This document shows, piece after piece, positions 32,607-43,930 of a stretch of DNA of 64,000 nt. The stretch's first letter is position 1, and every line of letters starts with the position of its first letter. The DNA comes from Sporodiniella umbellata (taxonomy: Eukaryota; Mucoromycota; Mucoromycetes; Mucorales; Rhizopodaceae): the NCBI GenBank assembly GCA_025677835.1, contig JAIXMR010000009.1, positions 124,001 to 188,000 on the forward strand. The letters run 5' to 3'. A program made the position numbers and the translations under genes. A model generated the notes under the pieces. It saw only the letters and a list, made by a program, of their open reading frames with translations. It did no database searches and was not told where the DNA came from.

Positions 32607-34985
32607 TTAATCCACAACTACAAGACTTGCGAAGCTTTCGTGATAAGCTGCTTTTTTTGCAAATCCCAAAGGTGTAAGTTTGTCTTTTTCTTTTTTTTCT
32701 TCTTTTTCTTCTTCTTTTATTTCCTCTACTTCTATAGTTTTTGCTTCTTTTTCTGTTTCTTCTTCGTTTTCGGCATCTCCATCCAGGAACGTTTTAAGCA
32801 TACTCGAAGAAAACCCAGATAGCATGACTGTTCCTTCCTCTTCTTTTGTAACTGGTGCAGTAATGTCACTGCTTTGACAAGTGTTCTGTCCGCTAAGGTT
32901 CCACCAAACTATTTCAGGAACTTTGTAACCAGCATCAGCGTATTTTGTTTTGATATATTGATACGTTGTTTGGAATTGTTTCTCGGGATATTCGGCACCT
33001 TCATTAAACTGCATATCGGTGAAAATAAACAAACGCTTCACCATATCCTCTTGTTTAATTTTGTACTCGATAGCCAAGGGCAGCAAAAGCTTTATGAACA
33101 CCGCTTCCAAATCTGTACTGATTCCAGCGTCAATAGACATCAGCTGCTGTACTTGCTCAGAAAAAGAAAGAGAAGTATCTATAGGGGCCAGCACAGGATT
33201 CGAAGCGAAAGATATTACTCTACCATTAAAAGGGGGCTTTGCCAAGTTTGTAATTACCAGCGAAAGACCAATAGCTGCATAGTATGGTCTGTTTTCCTCA
33301 GCACCGTTTCCCCACGTCATGGAACCAGATACATCGCAGACTGCAATACACTCACCCAAGTCTATACTCTTGTTTTTGGAATTTTCTTCTTTATCAACAT
33401 CAAGCAAAGAGGTTTCACGTAAACCTTCAATTAGAGTATTCCATTGACCATTTATAAGGTTTTTTTCAGCCTCAATAAGACGACTTGCTGCTTCTGGCAT
33501 GTTTTTGATAATTTTTTCTAAACCTTTGGTGCTGGATGGATTACTTGAGCGATAAGCTAGAATATTGGGGGTTATTGTTTCGCCACTGACTTTTTTAACG
33601 CCTTTAGAGACTTTTTCCAAGTAGTCTATAACTGACTCTGGCGCATGAGAAAAAAAAAGCGGCATATTTTTTTGAAAACTAACAGCAGGAATATGGCGGT
33701 AGTCAACAGATTCCCATTTGCCTTCAGTCATGTAATGCTCTGTCAAGTCCAAACCTTTTCGTAAAGGACCCAAATACTCTTTACGATACAGATCCCGTAC
33801 CCTGTTCAGGTAATGTTCACGTGTTTCTTGGCTATCTTTATGCGTTTTTGGGGGAAACAAAGCCTCTGCTATTGAGGTAGCTAAAAACGTATGTTTGTCA
33901 TGAGAGTTGCAAAGAGAGGGCGCCCATTTGGAGGCCAGGCTTAGGTTAGACCCTAAAGCGTACTTGTTTTTTTCTCCACGCTTTTCGTTGGCTCTCATTT
34001 GATCCATATCCTTTTTGAGCTGGCTAGCAAACAGTCTTGCAACAGAAATATGTAAAGCTCGATAGGTTTCATTCATTTCCAATGATTGTATCACTTTCTG
34101 ATTCCGCTCCTGACGTACTTTAGATCGCTTCTCTTTAGCAGCTAGCTTGTTGCTTATACGTTCATTGCTACACTTTTTCATAGCTGCCTCTCGGTCTTTT
34201 ACAGCGGCCTCTTTTTCCATCTTTTGACGGTCTTGATAGCGAGCCAAACGGGCCGCACGGGCCTCTTTTTTGGCTTTCTGGTCCCTAACCATGCGCGGCC
34301 ATTCTAAAGCAGTATACTTGCCGTTTCTTGGACCGTCTATTTCTCCTTGAGCTACCACTGTCAGTAGAGAGCTTAAATCTTTCCAATAGCCGTGTGTTTT
34401 AAAATCGCGTCTTTCTAAAACCTCTCTGTCTTTCTCATCCTCAGTTAACTCCCAACCTTCCCTTTCAGCAATGGCTTTTTTTTCTTTTTCTTTCAAGCTG
34501 TCTCTTAAGGCTGCGTTCGTCCTAATTGTTCCATCCACTAAAACATGAATATTTTCCAAGGCAGTACGGGGGTGATTCTTTAATAGCCAACAGTAGCAGG
34601 TAAGAAAAGGCGGTACTAGGCTTTTTCCTCTGTGAATGGAACGCATGTAGAAGATCAAATGCAAGGTAAATTCGGGGTCTGAACTCCAAGCTTTTGCACA
34701 AAAAGACCAAAGTTCTTTTGCATCAGATACTCTATCTCCGGCATAAAACAAATCCAGGCAGGGGTCAGACGTTGAAGCGTTTGTTACTGCACCGTTATCT
34801 GTCAAAGAAAGATTGCCGACGCGATTTAAGGCGTCTATAAAAGGGTGACTTGCGTCTGTATTCTTTTTAGACTCTTGTGGTACACTTGGTGTTTGGAGCT
34901 TGGCTATCAGTTTGTTAAGCAAATTTTGATCATGGAGCTCTTCAAAGTAAGGAAGAGACGAGGGGTAATCACTAAAAGATGGCAT
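32607..34985 (-). CDS. DUF2828 / vWA-like protein, intronless
   Basis: A single 792-codon exon; the start is the ATG at 34985. The family (DUF2828, with a C-terminal domain resembling von Willebrand A/TROVE proteins) occurs in fungi, plants and large DNA viruses of amoebae; its function is unknown. Evidence: the helical N-terminal half includes ASKWAPSLCNSHDKHTFLAT, YRKEYLGPLRKGL and EGKWESVDYRHIPAVSF. The MIDAS-like strand ECIAVCDVSGSMTWGNG has DxSGS, the metal-site signature. Also present are AIGLSLVITNLAKPPFNGRV, RLFIFTDMQFNEG and VWWNLSG. Between vWA and C-terminus is a Glu/Lys-rich low-complexity run (EEIKEEEKEEKKEKDK). A second charged block (KKEARAARLARYQDRQKMEK) lies near residue 230. 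Lack of introns sets it apart from its neighbours and may point to retroposition or transfer. Confidence 0.85.
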   Translation of the reverse strand: MPSFSDYPSSLPYFEELHDQNLLNKLIAKLQTPSVPQESKKNTDASHPFIDALNRVGNLSLTDNGAVTNASTSDPCLDLFYAGDRVSDAKELWSFCAKAWSSDPEFTLHLIFYMRSIHRGKSLVPPFLTCYCWLLKNHPRTALENIHVLVDGTIRTNAALRDSLKEKEKKAIAEREGWELTEDEKDREVLERRDFKTHGYWKDLSSLLTVVAQGEIDGPRNGKYTALEWPRMVRDQKAKKEARAARLARYQDRQKMEKEAAVKDREAAMKKCSNERISNKLAAKEKRSKVRQERNQKVIQSLEMNETYRALHISVARLFASQLKKDMDQMRANEKRGEKNKYALGSNLSLASKWAPSLCNSHDKHTFLATSIAEALFPPKTHKDSQETREHYLNRVRDLYRKEYLGPLRKGLDLTEHYMTEGKWESVDYRHIPAVSFQKNMPLFFSHAPESVIDYLEKVSKGVKKVSGETITPNILAYRSSNPSSTKGLEKIIKNMPEAASRLIEAEKNLINGQWNTLIEGLRETSLLDVDKEENSKNKSIDLGECIAVCDVSGSMTWGNGAEENRPYYAAIGLSLVITNLAKPPFNGRVISFASNPVLAPIDTSLSFSEQVQQLMSIDAGISTDLEAVFIKLLLPLAIEYKIKQEDMVKRLFIFTDMQFNEGAEYPEKQFQTTYQYIKTKYADAGYKVPEIVWWNLSGQNTCQSSDITAPVTKEEEGTVMLSGFSSSMLKTFLDGDAENEEETEKEAKTIEVEEIKEEEKEEKKEKDKLTPLGFAKKAAYHESFASLVVVD

Positions 34986-35551
34986 TTTTCTCTGCAAATA
35001 AGTTTGAAGAAAAAAAAGAAAAACGCTAAAGAACAGATGTGGGCTTTTATTTTTTTTTTACAAACTGCGGAGTATTTGTGTAACAAACGTTATGTACCGC
35101 AGCTCAGATGATACAAAGGCTTTCAAAGAGTGGTAGCTGTGAGTTGCTGATTACTGTCGTTTACAAAGAAGAAAAAAGTAAGCAGTAATTGCAAGAAGAT
35201 TGTGAAAATAAAGCAATAGGATCCTGTGGAATTCTAAATATCCAAGAAGACTTTATGACTTACTTTATAATGCACGCGTCAACTTAAAAGAAACCAACTT
35301 ATGGCTAATGTGCAAATGAAATATAATACTTAGACCAACATCAAATCAATAAAAAAATACGGCATAAGTTTTTTTGTTACTTGTCGTTTGAAAAACTGAT
35401 AATATAAAAAGAATTGCAAATTTGTAAGTAGCAGTATAAAAGTCATAAGGAAACGTATTTTAAAACCGTTACTTGTCCATTTTTTTTTTTCAAGATAACT
35501 CAATTAAGGTGTCGCGAAGCCGACTACTGTACTAAAACAAAACTAGTAAAT
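34986..35551. other. Intergenic region between divergent genes
   Basis: 566 nt between the DUF2828 gene (-) and the small membrane protein gene (+). AT-rich; it must hold both promoters. Nothing else is recognised. Confidence 0.5.
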
Positions 35552-35964
35552 ATGAGCTTTAAACTAAGTAATACTAATGCAGCACAGAAAAAGCGATATG
35601 TGGTTTGGATCTTTTACAACGCTTTTTTCCATACTTTTAGTAGGTAGTCAGCTTTATTGACCTCTGGCCGTTTATGCCATAACAAATCATTTGTTTTTCT
35701 AAAACCACTACTGATTAAGGCTAAAACATAACTAGTAATGTGCCGCACTACGAAAAAGTTCAAGACATTCACTCTCATTATGGTACATTGCGAGTTAGAT
35801 CATCTGTTGTATTTGGTGAAGTCGAGTTTGGAAATACTTGCACAATCTCTTACAGTGATATTAAAGGGGAAATCGACAAATGGGTTCTAAGTGTTTGTCT
35901 TGCAATCGTGGTCTATTGTTTTAGTCTCCCCTTTGCTATTTATAAACAAAGCAAGCGTTTGTAA
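35552..35964 (+). CDS. Small unrecognised membrane protein
   Basis: Found by joining two exons: 35552-35643 from the ATG, and 35736-35964, across a 92-nt intron (donor AG|GTAGTC, acceptor ACTAG, phase 2). The product is 106 residues. Residues 14-27 are hydrophobic (YVVWIFYNAFFHTF), too short to be a certain membrane helix. A hydrophilic central part follows (VRSSVVFGEVEFGNTCTISY), then a clear membrane segment near the C-terminus (WVLSVCLAIVVYCFSLPFAI) and a short basic tail (YKQSKRL). I do not recognise the family. Because the tail is Lys/Arg-rich after the last helix, it could be cytosolic and help ER or Golgi retention (inference). The isolated second exon has no ATG. Confidence 0.5.
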
Positions 35965-36954
35965 CCAACCCCCAAAATTGGTGCCTTCACTATTCTTTAT
36001 TTCTTACTCGTTTCTTTTTTAAACACCTTCATACGTTATCTGATACCGGTTACTGTTTTGGGATCACTGTAATGCCACTCCTAATGTCGGTGGCCTTACG
36101 ACACCCATTTCCCACTTTTGTTACAAGATATTGTACTATGTCGCTACATCATTGAATATTTGCATGGATCATGTATCCTGATAGTATAAAAATACAACAT
36201 CCCCAGCGTCCCACGATATAGAACACCAATAAAAAACACTGAGGGATAAGATGCGGAGATTAAAATAAGAAGCAGTGCGGTTGCAGGTGGTATTTTTAAA
36301 TAGCTGTTTTAGCTAGAAAGAAGGACAGTGTTTATGGTCATTTAAATAATAAAAGATAAACACAAAACTCAGTACTCTGTTTTTGTGATTGATGCTAAAA
36401 TCCAAAGAAAGAAGAGGCCTCCAGGCCCCTTTATTCTCCTTTTTTAAACTCGATCGAAGAATGCTGGTTAAAAAATAAAGCAGCACCAAGAAAAACCTAC
36501 TACATAAAGCAGATACTTGGACATCCCACCTTCCTGCAGCTGGCGGATCAGTTACTGTTTAGAGCTACCAAGTTTGGGTTAGACTTACTGAGACCCTCTG
36601 TAATAAATGCATCAGTAAAGAATTAAATTCAAGGCAAACGCTGTTATTATGTGTTGCCTTTGTGATGCATTTCCTCCACAATTAATATCGTTTTCGTACA
36701 AAGTTTATTTTATTAATTCCAATTTTTGTTTCCCAATTGTGTGCCATATTTATTTTGAAGTTGCACTAAAAGAAAAACACCAATCGTACTAATTAAGACT
36801 AAAATCCTGTATATGCATCAACTCACTTCTCAAAGCCCCAGTTTCCCTTTTAAATCTGATTTTTGTCTTTTTGTATTTCTCCTTTTTTACCACTTTTACG
36901 TTTTATTTTATTTTATCTTTGATATTTGGCTCTGCCTAAAAGCAGCTTTAAACT
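35965..36954. other. Intergenic region with a less AT-rich segment
   Basis: About 1 kb before the flippase gene. At 36045-36240 there is a segment with more G+C than its flanks, including a CGGTGGCC/GGCCTTACG-type stretch near 36090 and a TATAAAAAT box near 36185. No reading frame is seen. It could be a solo LTR or another old repeat. The 100 nt before the flippase ATG are very pyrimidine-rich. Confidence 0.4.
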
Positions 36955-38003
36955 ATGATTTCAGATAAAACAAGACCTTCCTCTTCAAGCTGGGAGGGTC
37001 GGGAAAATATAAATAACTCCAGCTTCGTAAAAAAACCAATGTCTTTAGATACAGGTAACTGTTTGAACTTTTCAAAAGATGACTACAGCTTTTATGAAAG
37101 CAAAGTAGAGAGGCTAAAAAAATTTACTACAAACAAGCATACTCTTCAGAAGACAACAGAACCATGCTAGGTGAATTTGAAGAGCGATATGGACTATTAC
37201 ATCAAAATAGACCAAAAAATAACAACTTCGTACCAGACTACTCATTTTCTTCAAATACAAACTTGTTAAATGTAACCGAAGCAACGGAAATGTTGGAGCA
37301 TGTTCCTCAAACATCTAAAGAGATTTATGCCGAGCCTTGTCATTCCATAACAAAAAATACCAATCTACAGAAATTCAAAAACTGGATTAGTATAAAGAAA
37401 AACAAAACACCGGAAGGAGTGCCTCGCAAAATATACATCAATAAGCCAGAACTAAACGACTCTCTGAATTTCATGTCAAATTCCATATCAACAGCCAAAT
37501 ACAGCATTTTCTCTTTTTTGCCAAAATTTCTTTATGTAGAGTTTAGCAAATCAGCAAATATTTTCTTTCTTTTTATTTCTGGGATTCAGGTACAGTTAGG
37601 ATTTTTCTTTTGTTTTTGAGAAAAAAAGCTTAGGAAAATATTCGCTTTAAATAGCAAATTCCAAATATTTCGCCAACATCAAGATATACCACACTTATTC
37701 CACTTATAATTGTTTTGCTTATCACAGCTATTAAGGAAACTATTGAAGACCTTGTAAGTAAATACAACCGAGTGCTTTACATACTAATATCTGTTTTAGG
37801 GTGTGCATAAATCTGATAGCGAATTAAATTCACGAAAATGCAAAGTGTTTAGCAAGTCGGAATTTATTGAGAAACCATGGAGTCAACTGAAAGTAGGGGA
37901 CATTTGTAGAGTCGAAAACTCCCAATTTTTTCCTGCAGATCTTATTTTGATCAGTAGCTCTGAGCCTGAAGGTCTTTGCTATGTTGAGACTAGCAATTTA
38001 GAT

Positions 38004-38038
<35 letters not shown>

Positions 38039-40370
38039 ATAATAGTAGTTCTTTTTTTTTTTTAGTGAGGTCAATCTTAAAATAAAGCAAGCGCTTCCAG
38101 AAACCTCCAAAGTAATATCCCCTATGTGTCTTGTTCATTTACAAGGCTATGTAGAATCCGAACATCCAAACAATCGCTTATACAACTATGACGGTACTTT
38201 GACGATAGAAGACCAAAGTGGTATTAAAAAAAGCTTTCCTTTGGATCCTAGTGTACTCCTTTTAAGAGGTGCACAGCTAAGAAATACGAGCTGGGTTTAT
38301 GGTCTGGTAGCCTTTACTGGTCATGAAACAAAACTTATGCTGAATTCAAGCAAGAAACCTACCAAATCTTCTAATGTAGCACGCAAAACCAATAGAAATA
38401 TATTGTATCTCTTTGTTATGCTAGTAATAATGAGCATACTGTGCTCTATAGGAAATTACGTGATGTTGGTAAGCGTGTTTCCCAGTTCACATTAGTGTTT
38501 CCTTTTTAAGAAAAAAAAGCAAGCTATTTAATTATTTATTCTAGACAAGAAGTAACGAAAGAGCTGCTTATACAGGAGTATCAGTGACGCAAATTGGAAA
38601 AGAGTTTGGTTACAACATACTTACATTTATGATTCTTTTCAACAGCTTTATTCCTATCAGGTACACATACAACATGGGGTTTTCTAAAAATACTAAATCA
38701 GTTTTTTCGGAAAAAAAAAAGCCTCATGGTTACCATGGAAATTGTAAAATATATTCAGTCAACTATGATCGACAACGATTTAGATATCTATTACGAAAAG
38801 ACTAACACTCCAGCAGTAGCACGAAGTAGTAGTCTCATTGAAGAGTTAGGTCAAATACAGTACGTATTTTCTGACAAAACTGGAACTCTGACGTGCAACG
38901 AAATGGAATTTCGTCAATGCTCTATTGCAGGAGTATCGTACACTAATGTTCCCAGCTCGGACAATCATGTCTATGACTACAAAGATTTCTCTGACCGACA
39001 CTCTTTTTCGCAGCTGGAAAAACATCTTGAAAACTCATCTTCTAGCACCACTATCAACGAATTTCTTACTTCGCTTATGACCTGTCATACTGTCATTCCG
39101 GAAACTAATCAGAAAGATGAAACTATAGTCTATCAAGCATCTTCTCCTGACGAAAGTGCACTGGTGAATGGTGCAAACAACATCTTTGGATACAAGTTTA
39201 TCGCTAGGCGCCCGCATTCAATTCTATGTCTTCGTAAAGGAATTGAAGAAGAATATAAAATACTTAATATTTGTGAATTCAACTCAAATCGGAAACGCAT
39301 GTCGGTTATCTTAAAGGGCCCAGATGGAAAAATAAAGCTGTATTGTAAAGGAGCTGATTCCGTGATTATTGAAAGACTGACAGAAAAAAACAATCCTTTT
39401 GTTGAAAAGACATTGGCTCATTTACAGGTGAAAAAGTATGCTTTTTCCATATCGAGTTGTTTTATTAAAATTACACATAGGATTATGCGTGTGAAGGACT
39501 CCGCACTCTTTGTTTTTCAATGCGCGAAATATCCAACAAAGAATACGCATCTTGGTCTGTTGTTTATGATAAAGCGTCTACAACTCTAAAAAATCGCGCT
39601 GAACAGCTTGACTATGCTGCAGAATTGATTGAAAAAGATATGTTTTTATTGGGGGCTACAGCTATTGAAGACAAGCTACAAGACGGTGTGCCTGAAACCA
39701 TTCGCACTTTGCAAGAAGCGAACATAAAAGTGTGGGTCTTGACTGGGGATAGACAAGAAACGGCCATTAATATTGGCTATAGCTGCAGACTACTCTCAGA
39801 AGATATGGAATTGATTATTTGTAATGAAGAGAGCCATGAATCCACGAAAATATTTTTAGAAAATAGCCTAAACCGCGTTAACTCTTTAGAGTACAGTAAC
39901 TCTGAGGTAATTTGTAAGAATTTTCTTTTTGTTAAAAAAGCGCCACTAAATTTTCTACTAGTCGCTAGCTTTGATTATAGAGGGGAAATCCCTTACTTTT
40001 GCTTTAGAAAAAGATATTGAGAAAGTATTGTTTGATATAACAACACAGTGCAAAGCTGTTATATGTTGTCGTGTATCCCCTTTACAGAAAGCGCTTGTAG
40101 TGAATTTAGTAAAGAAGCACTCAAAATCTATACTTTTAGCTATAGGTGACGGAGCCAACGATGTTTCCATGATTCAGGCTGCACATGTTGGTGTAGGGAT
40201 AAGTGGCGTAGAAGGTTTACAGGCAGCTCGGAGTGCAGACTTCGCAATATCGCAATTTCGATTTTTAAAGAAGCTTTTATTGGTCCATGGTACCTGGGCA
40301 TATCAACGACTCAGTAAGATGATCTTCTTTTATTTCTACAAAAACGTGGCAATGTACTTGACACAGTTTT

Positions 40371-40405
<35 letters not shown>

Positions 40406-41450
40406 AGAGAAGAAAAAAAGAAGCGAATAATCAAAAATTTAAATGTTTTTTATAGTATGCAATCTTCAATGGATTTTCTGGGCAAACACTGTATGAGTCG
40501 TGGACTATGTCTTGCTTTAATGTTATTTTTACAATTCTGCCACCTATGGTAATAGGTATATTTGATCAATTTGCGTCAGCAAGCCTGCTAGAGAAGTATC
40601 CACAGATGTACATCCTTGGACAAAACAATGAGTTCTTTAACCAGAAAAGGTTTTGGGGTTGGATTATAAATGCTGTATATCACTCTGCTGTAAGTGTTAT
40701 AATAGATCAGGAAATCAATAAAACTAAAACTAAAAAAAACCTCTCACTTTAGCTTTTGTTTTTTCTTGGAATGGGAGCTTTTTCAGACGACTTGGTTTTT
40801 GAAAATGGCCACTCTGGGGGTCAATGGTGGGTGGGAACCACGATTTTTTCAACCACACTTGCTACAATTTTATGGAAAGCAGCTTTAATTACTGAGTATG
40901 TCATATTTGATCAAAAGAAAAATTGACAACTGACTATAATATAGTATTTGGACAAAATACACATTCATTGCTATTCCTGGGTCGATGGCCATATGGTTCA
41001 TTTTTCTTCCGTTTGTTTCATATGTGGGGCCTCGCGTTCCTTGGGATATATTTATGGAATACTACGGTATTGTACCTCAGCTTTTTGGTAATGTTAATTA
41101 TTGGCTGTTTGTCATTATTATACCTTTAATATGTATTCTTCGTGACTATATTTGGAAATAGTAAGCCCGTAGAATTACCTTTTTTTTCTTTGCTCTATGC
41201 TAACTATTTTTTTTTCTCAAGTGTTAAGCGTATGTATCGACCAGAAAGCTATCATTATATCCAAGAAATACAAAAGTTCGACCTTCCTGATTACAGGCCA
41301 CGTATGGGTCGGTTCCAACGCGCAGTCAATAAAGTGCGAAGAATTCAAAGACTTAAACAAACTAGTGGATTTGCTTTTTCTCAAAATGAAAACGACCAGT
41401 CCAGGCTAATTCGTATGTATGATACAACGCAGCAAAAACCATCTGGCTAG
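36955..41450 (+). CDS. DRS2: P4-type ATPase phospholipid flippase, Drs2/ATP8A class
   Basis: Aminophospholipid flippase that moves PS/PE to the cytosolic leaflet of Golgi/endosomal membranes. Landmarks in order: the entry segment [20 protein letters not shown], the actuator motif NLDGEVNLK (usually DGET), [17 protein letters not shown] (PISL), the phosphorylation site [33 protein letters not shown], the nucleotide site [22 protein letters not shown], the hinge [20 protein letters not shown], and C-terminal helices including [17 protein letters not shown]. The Drs2-like C-terminal signature [20 protein letters not shown] closes the protein. Exons join over about twelve introns. Two of them open with long A runs (38006-38065 and from 40373). 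The N-terminal intron starting near 37053 links the two leading frames. The gene appears complete and active apart from the Thr-to-Val change in the actuator loop. Confidence 0.92.
38008..38036. repeat. A29 homopolymer at an intron donor
   Basis: Twenty-nine A residues directly after the GT donor (38006-38007) of a flippase intron. Confidence 0.9.
40375..40402. repeat. A28 homopolymer at an intron donor
   Basis: Twenty-eight A residues directly after the GT donor (40373-40374) of a second flippase intron, followed by a GA-rich stretch. Confidence 0.9.
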
Positions 41451-43930
41451 TCTGTGTAAAACTTCATTAAAAACAAAACCGCTTTTTTTTATTAAGTATA
41501 CGTTTCAATAAATGTTGGTGCGTATAACTAAAGGCTTAGATTCACAATAGGCCCTTAACCTTTCCATGATTCTATTAAAAAAAAGTGGGAGGTAACGAAC
41601 TGAGCATAAACCGTATTTGAACGGTTTGTCATTCAGAACAGTCCAGACAAATCCATAAATTAAAACGATATCTGGGGCAAGTACTGTCAGCTATCTTCGG
41701 TCAATGTGTAAATAGGTTTCTATCCCTTAAATTTATCTACATCAAGTGTTTTTTATTGACAATAGCAAAAGAAAGGAGGGCAATTGTTAAAACTTATACT
41801 TTAATGACTTAATTATGCCTTTTTGGACTGAAATGTATATTAAATGCACTTATCAAGACATCATTGTTGTACCCAATTTATCTTAATTAAATTTATCTGA
41901 AAAAAAGCATCTCATTCTGAAATTTATACTTGATGCCAAAACCGCTGGATTTGGCTGTATAAAATACCTACGCCTATATGATTTTTACTATCCTATAAAA
42001 CTACAGATAAAAAGTAATGAAGCAATCAGCCAATATGCCTACCAGTGCGCTTGGCTTTCTGTTTAATCAGTACATAAAAGCTATATACAGCGAGAACGGT
42101 AAATCTTGTTACTTTGAGAAAGTCAAAGGTACTGAACCAAAAAGGTTGTTTTAATGTCTAGAGATTTTGTCCTTCTGGTTGTAGTACAAAAACTGCCAGA
42201 ATGTCATTGAAATAGGCTCTATGACTGACTTCTGGCGTTGTATTTTTTTTCGTTTAGTTTATCAAATAATGTTTCTCAGTGTCTCAGTTTTCTAAAAAAA
42301 AAAAAAAAAAAAAATAACAGAAGCTCTACTTTTAACACGAGTTTTATTTGGTACACTAACTTGATCTTTTACCATTTAGCAAATGTATAGAGAGGAAAAA
42401 ACCAAAAAACACAACAATGTCAAGAGTCGGCTAGTTAAGTAAAGGAAAGGAGTAGTCGGATTCGGAAAAGAACAAAAAGTTGGACAAACACGACTAGAGA
42501 AGAGGGTATGAGACTAAGGGTCTGCTTGTTACTTTGTATGCTACAGTGTCAGAAAACGATTAAAAAGCTTTTGATATCTGCTTAAGCTGGTAAGGAGTAT
42601 TGAATCTTCTGATATCATGTGTGGCATATCTAAGAAAAAAATAGCATGAATAAACTACCCAACTTCAGGAACTGAAGAAACAAGCGAAATGAAAATTTTT
42701 ACAAACTATTTCAACCCTGTTCTCGCTCCAATACTACCCTAAATAAAATTAGTATTTACTGTGGCAAAAAATACAAAGCTATATATAATAGTAAGGAGAG
42801 CTGTTTGACTTTTACTTTATTTAGGTTAAACTGTAAGGAGGAAAATACGAATATCCTCCTCTTAGAGGCAGTAATAAGGCACTGTGATATAAAGCTGTCT
42901 GGTACAACACTAGGATATTGCCAACTCAAGCCCACATGCCCAATGTGATGTAGATAGTTTGTGTACAAATCTAGTAAGGTTGGCATACTTTCTCATAACA
43001 ACATGTCGAGAAGGGACAACAAGATTGTTTTGTTGCAATAAACAGCTAGAAAGAAACTTGAAACAGTATACATGTACAATTTCCAATCTTCAAATATCAA
43101 AAAGGCTCTCATTATTCGTTCTATATTGTAGGTTTAGTGTGGCTATCTTGAGTGAGGTCATATCACTCGATGTGCCTATGCAAACTAAAGAGCTAGATAA
43201 TCCAAGTACTACTGCTGATGGTCTGAGGCGGATGTGCTGTATTTATGAGAGCTGTTACTTTCCGACACGTTCTAAGTATTGGAGCCGATACCAATACAGC
43301 TTCGATTTAAAAGCCAAAAATCCATTAACATTTTGGAAAACGACAAATTTTACTGTTTTCATTGTATAAGAGTAACGTTTCACAAAGTGTTAAATAAATC
43401 ATTAAACAAAAGAAATTAAAGAAAATGGGGTGCTTTATGTAAAGTAGTCTGGACATTTCTTAACCTTAATTGCTGCTTCGTAACCTTAGTTTATACAAAG
43501 GGTTAAAACTTTGCAAAACACCTGTCTAAACAAATCACAATTGGTATATTTTGTATATAATACTGCTTTATCAGATTTTTTCACTTGACACACTTTGTAA
43601 ATATTTTTCCGAAAAGGCGTTGAATGTTATTCTCAGGTATTTTATTTTAAGGTACAAAGGCAAAAACAAAAGGGAACACCTTTGCAACAGTGACATCAAG
43701 TGTCACGGAAATCAATCTCAGTTTAAAGTTCATAAAGTTTGAAGATCGAATCAGTTGTCGCCCTTTTTTCCTTTCAAACTTTTTGAATTTTTTTTATATT
43801 AATTTTTTTTCTTCAAAAAACACCGGTCTTGACACCTTATCTCTTTTCATAAGACAAAAAGAGTAAGGGGAAACGACATAAAAACATTTATACACTAGAG
43901 AAAAAATCTCCTTTCGGGGATCATTTAACA
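41451..43930. other. Gene-poor interval between flippase and zinc-finger gene
   Basis: About 2.5 kb. It contains an A21 run at 42294-42314. A 45-codon ATG-started frame at 42017-42154 and a 136-codon frame at 42959-43369 are open, the latter with a non-random-looking second half (RRMCCIYESCYFPTRSKYWS). Neither has a splice partner or family match, so I do not call them genes. The final 200 nt are T-rich and likely carry the zinc-finger gene promoter. Confidence 0.45.
42294..42314. repeat. A21 homopolymer
   Basis: Twenty-one A residues in the gene-poor interval. Confidence 0.9.
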
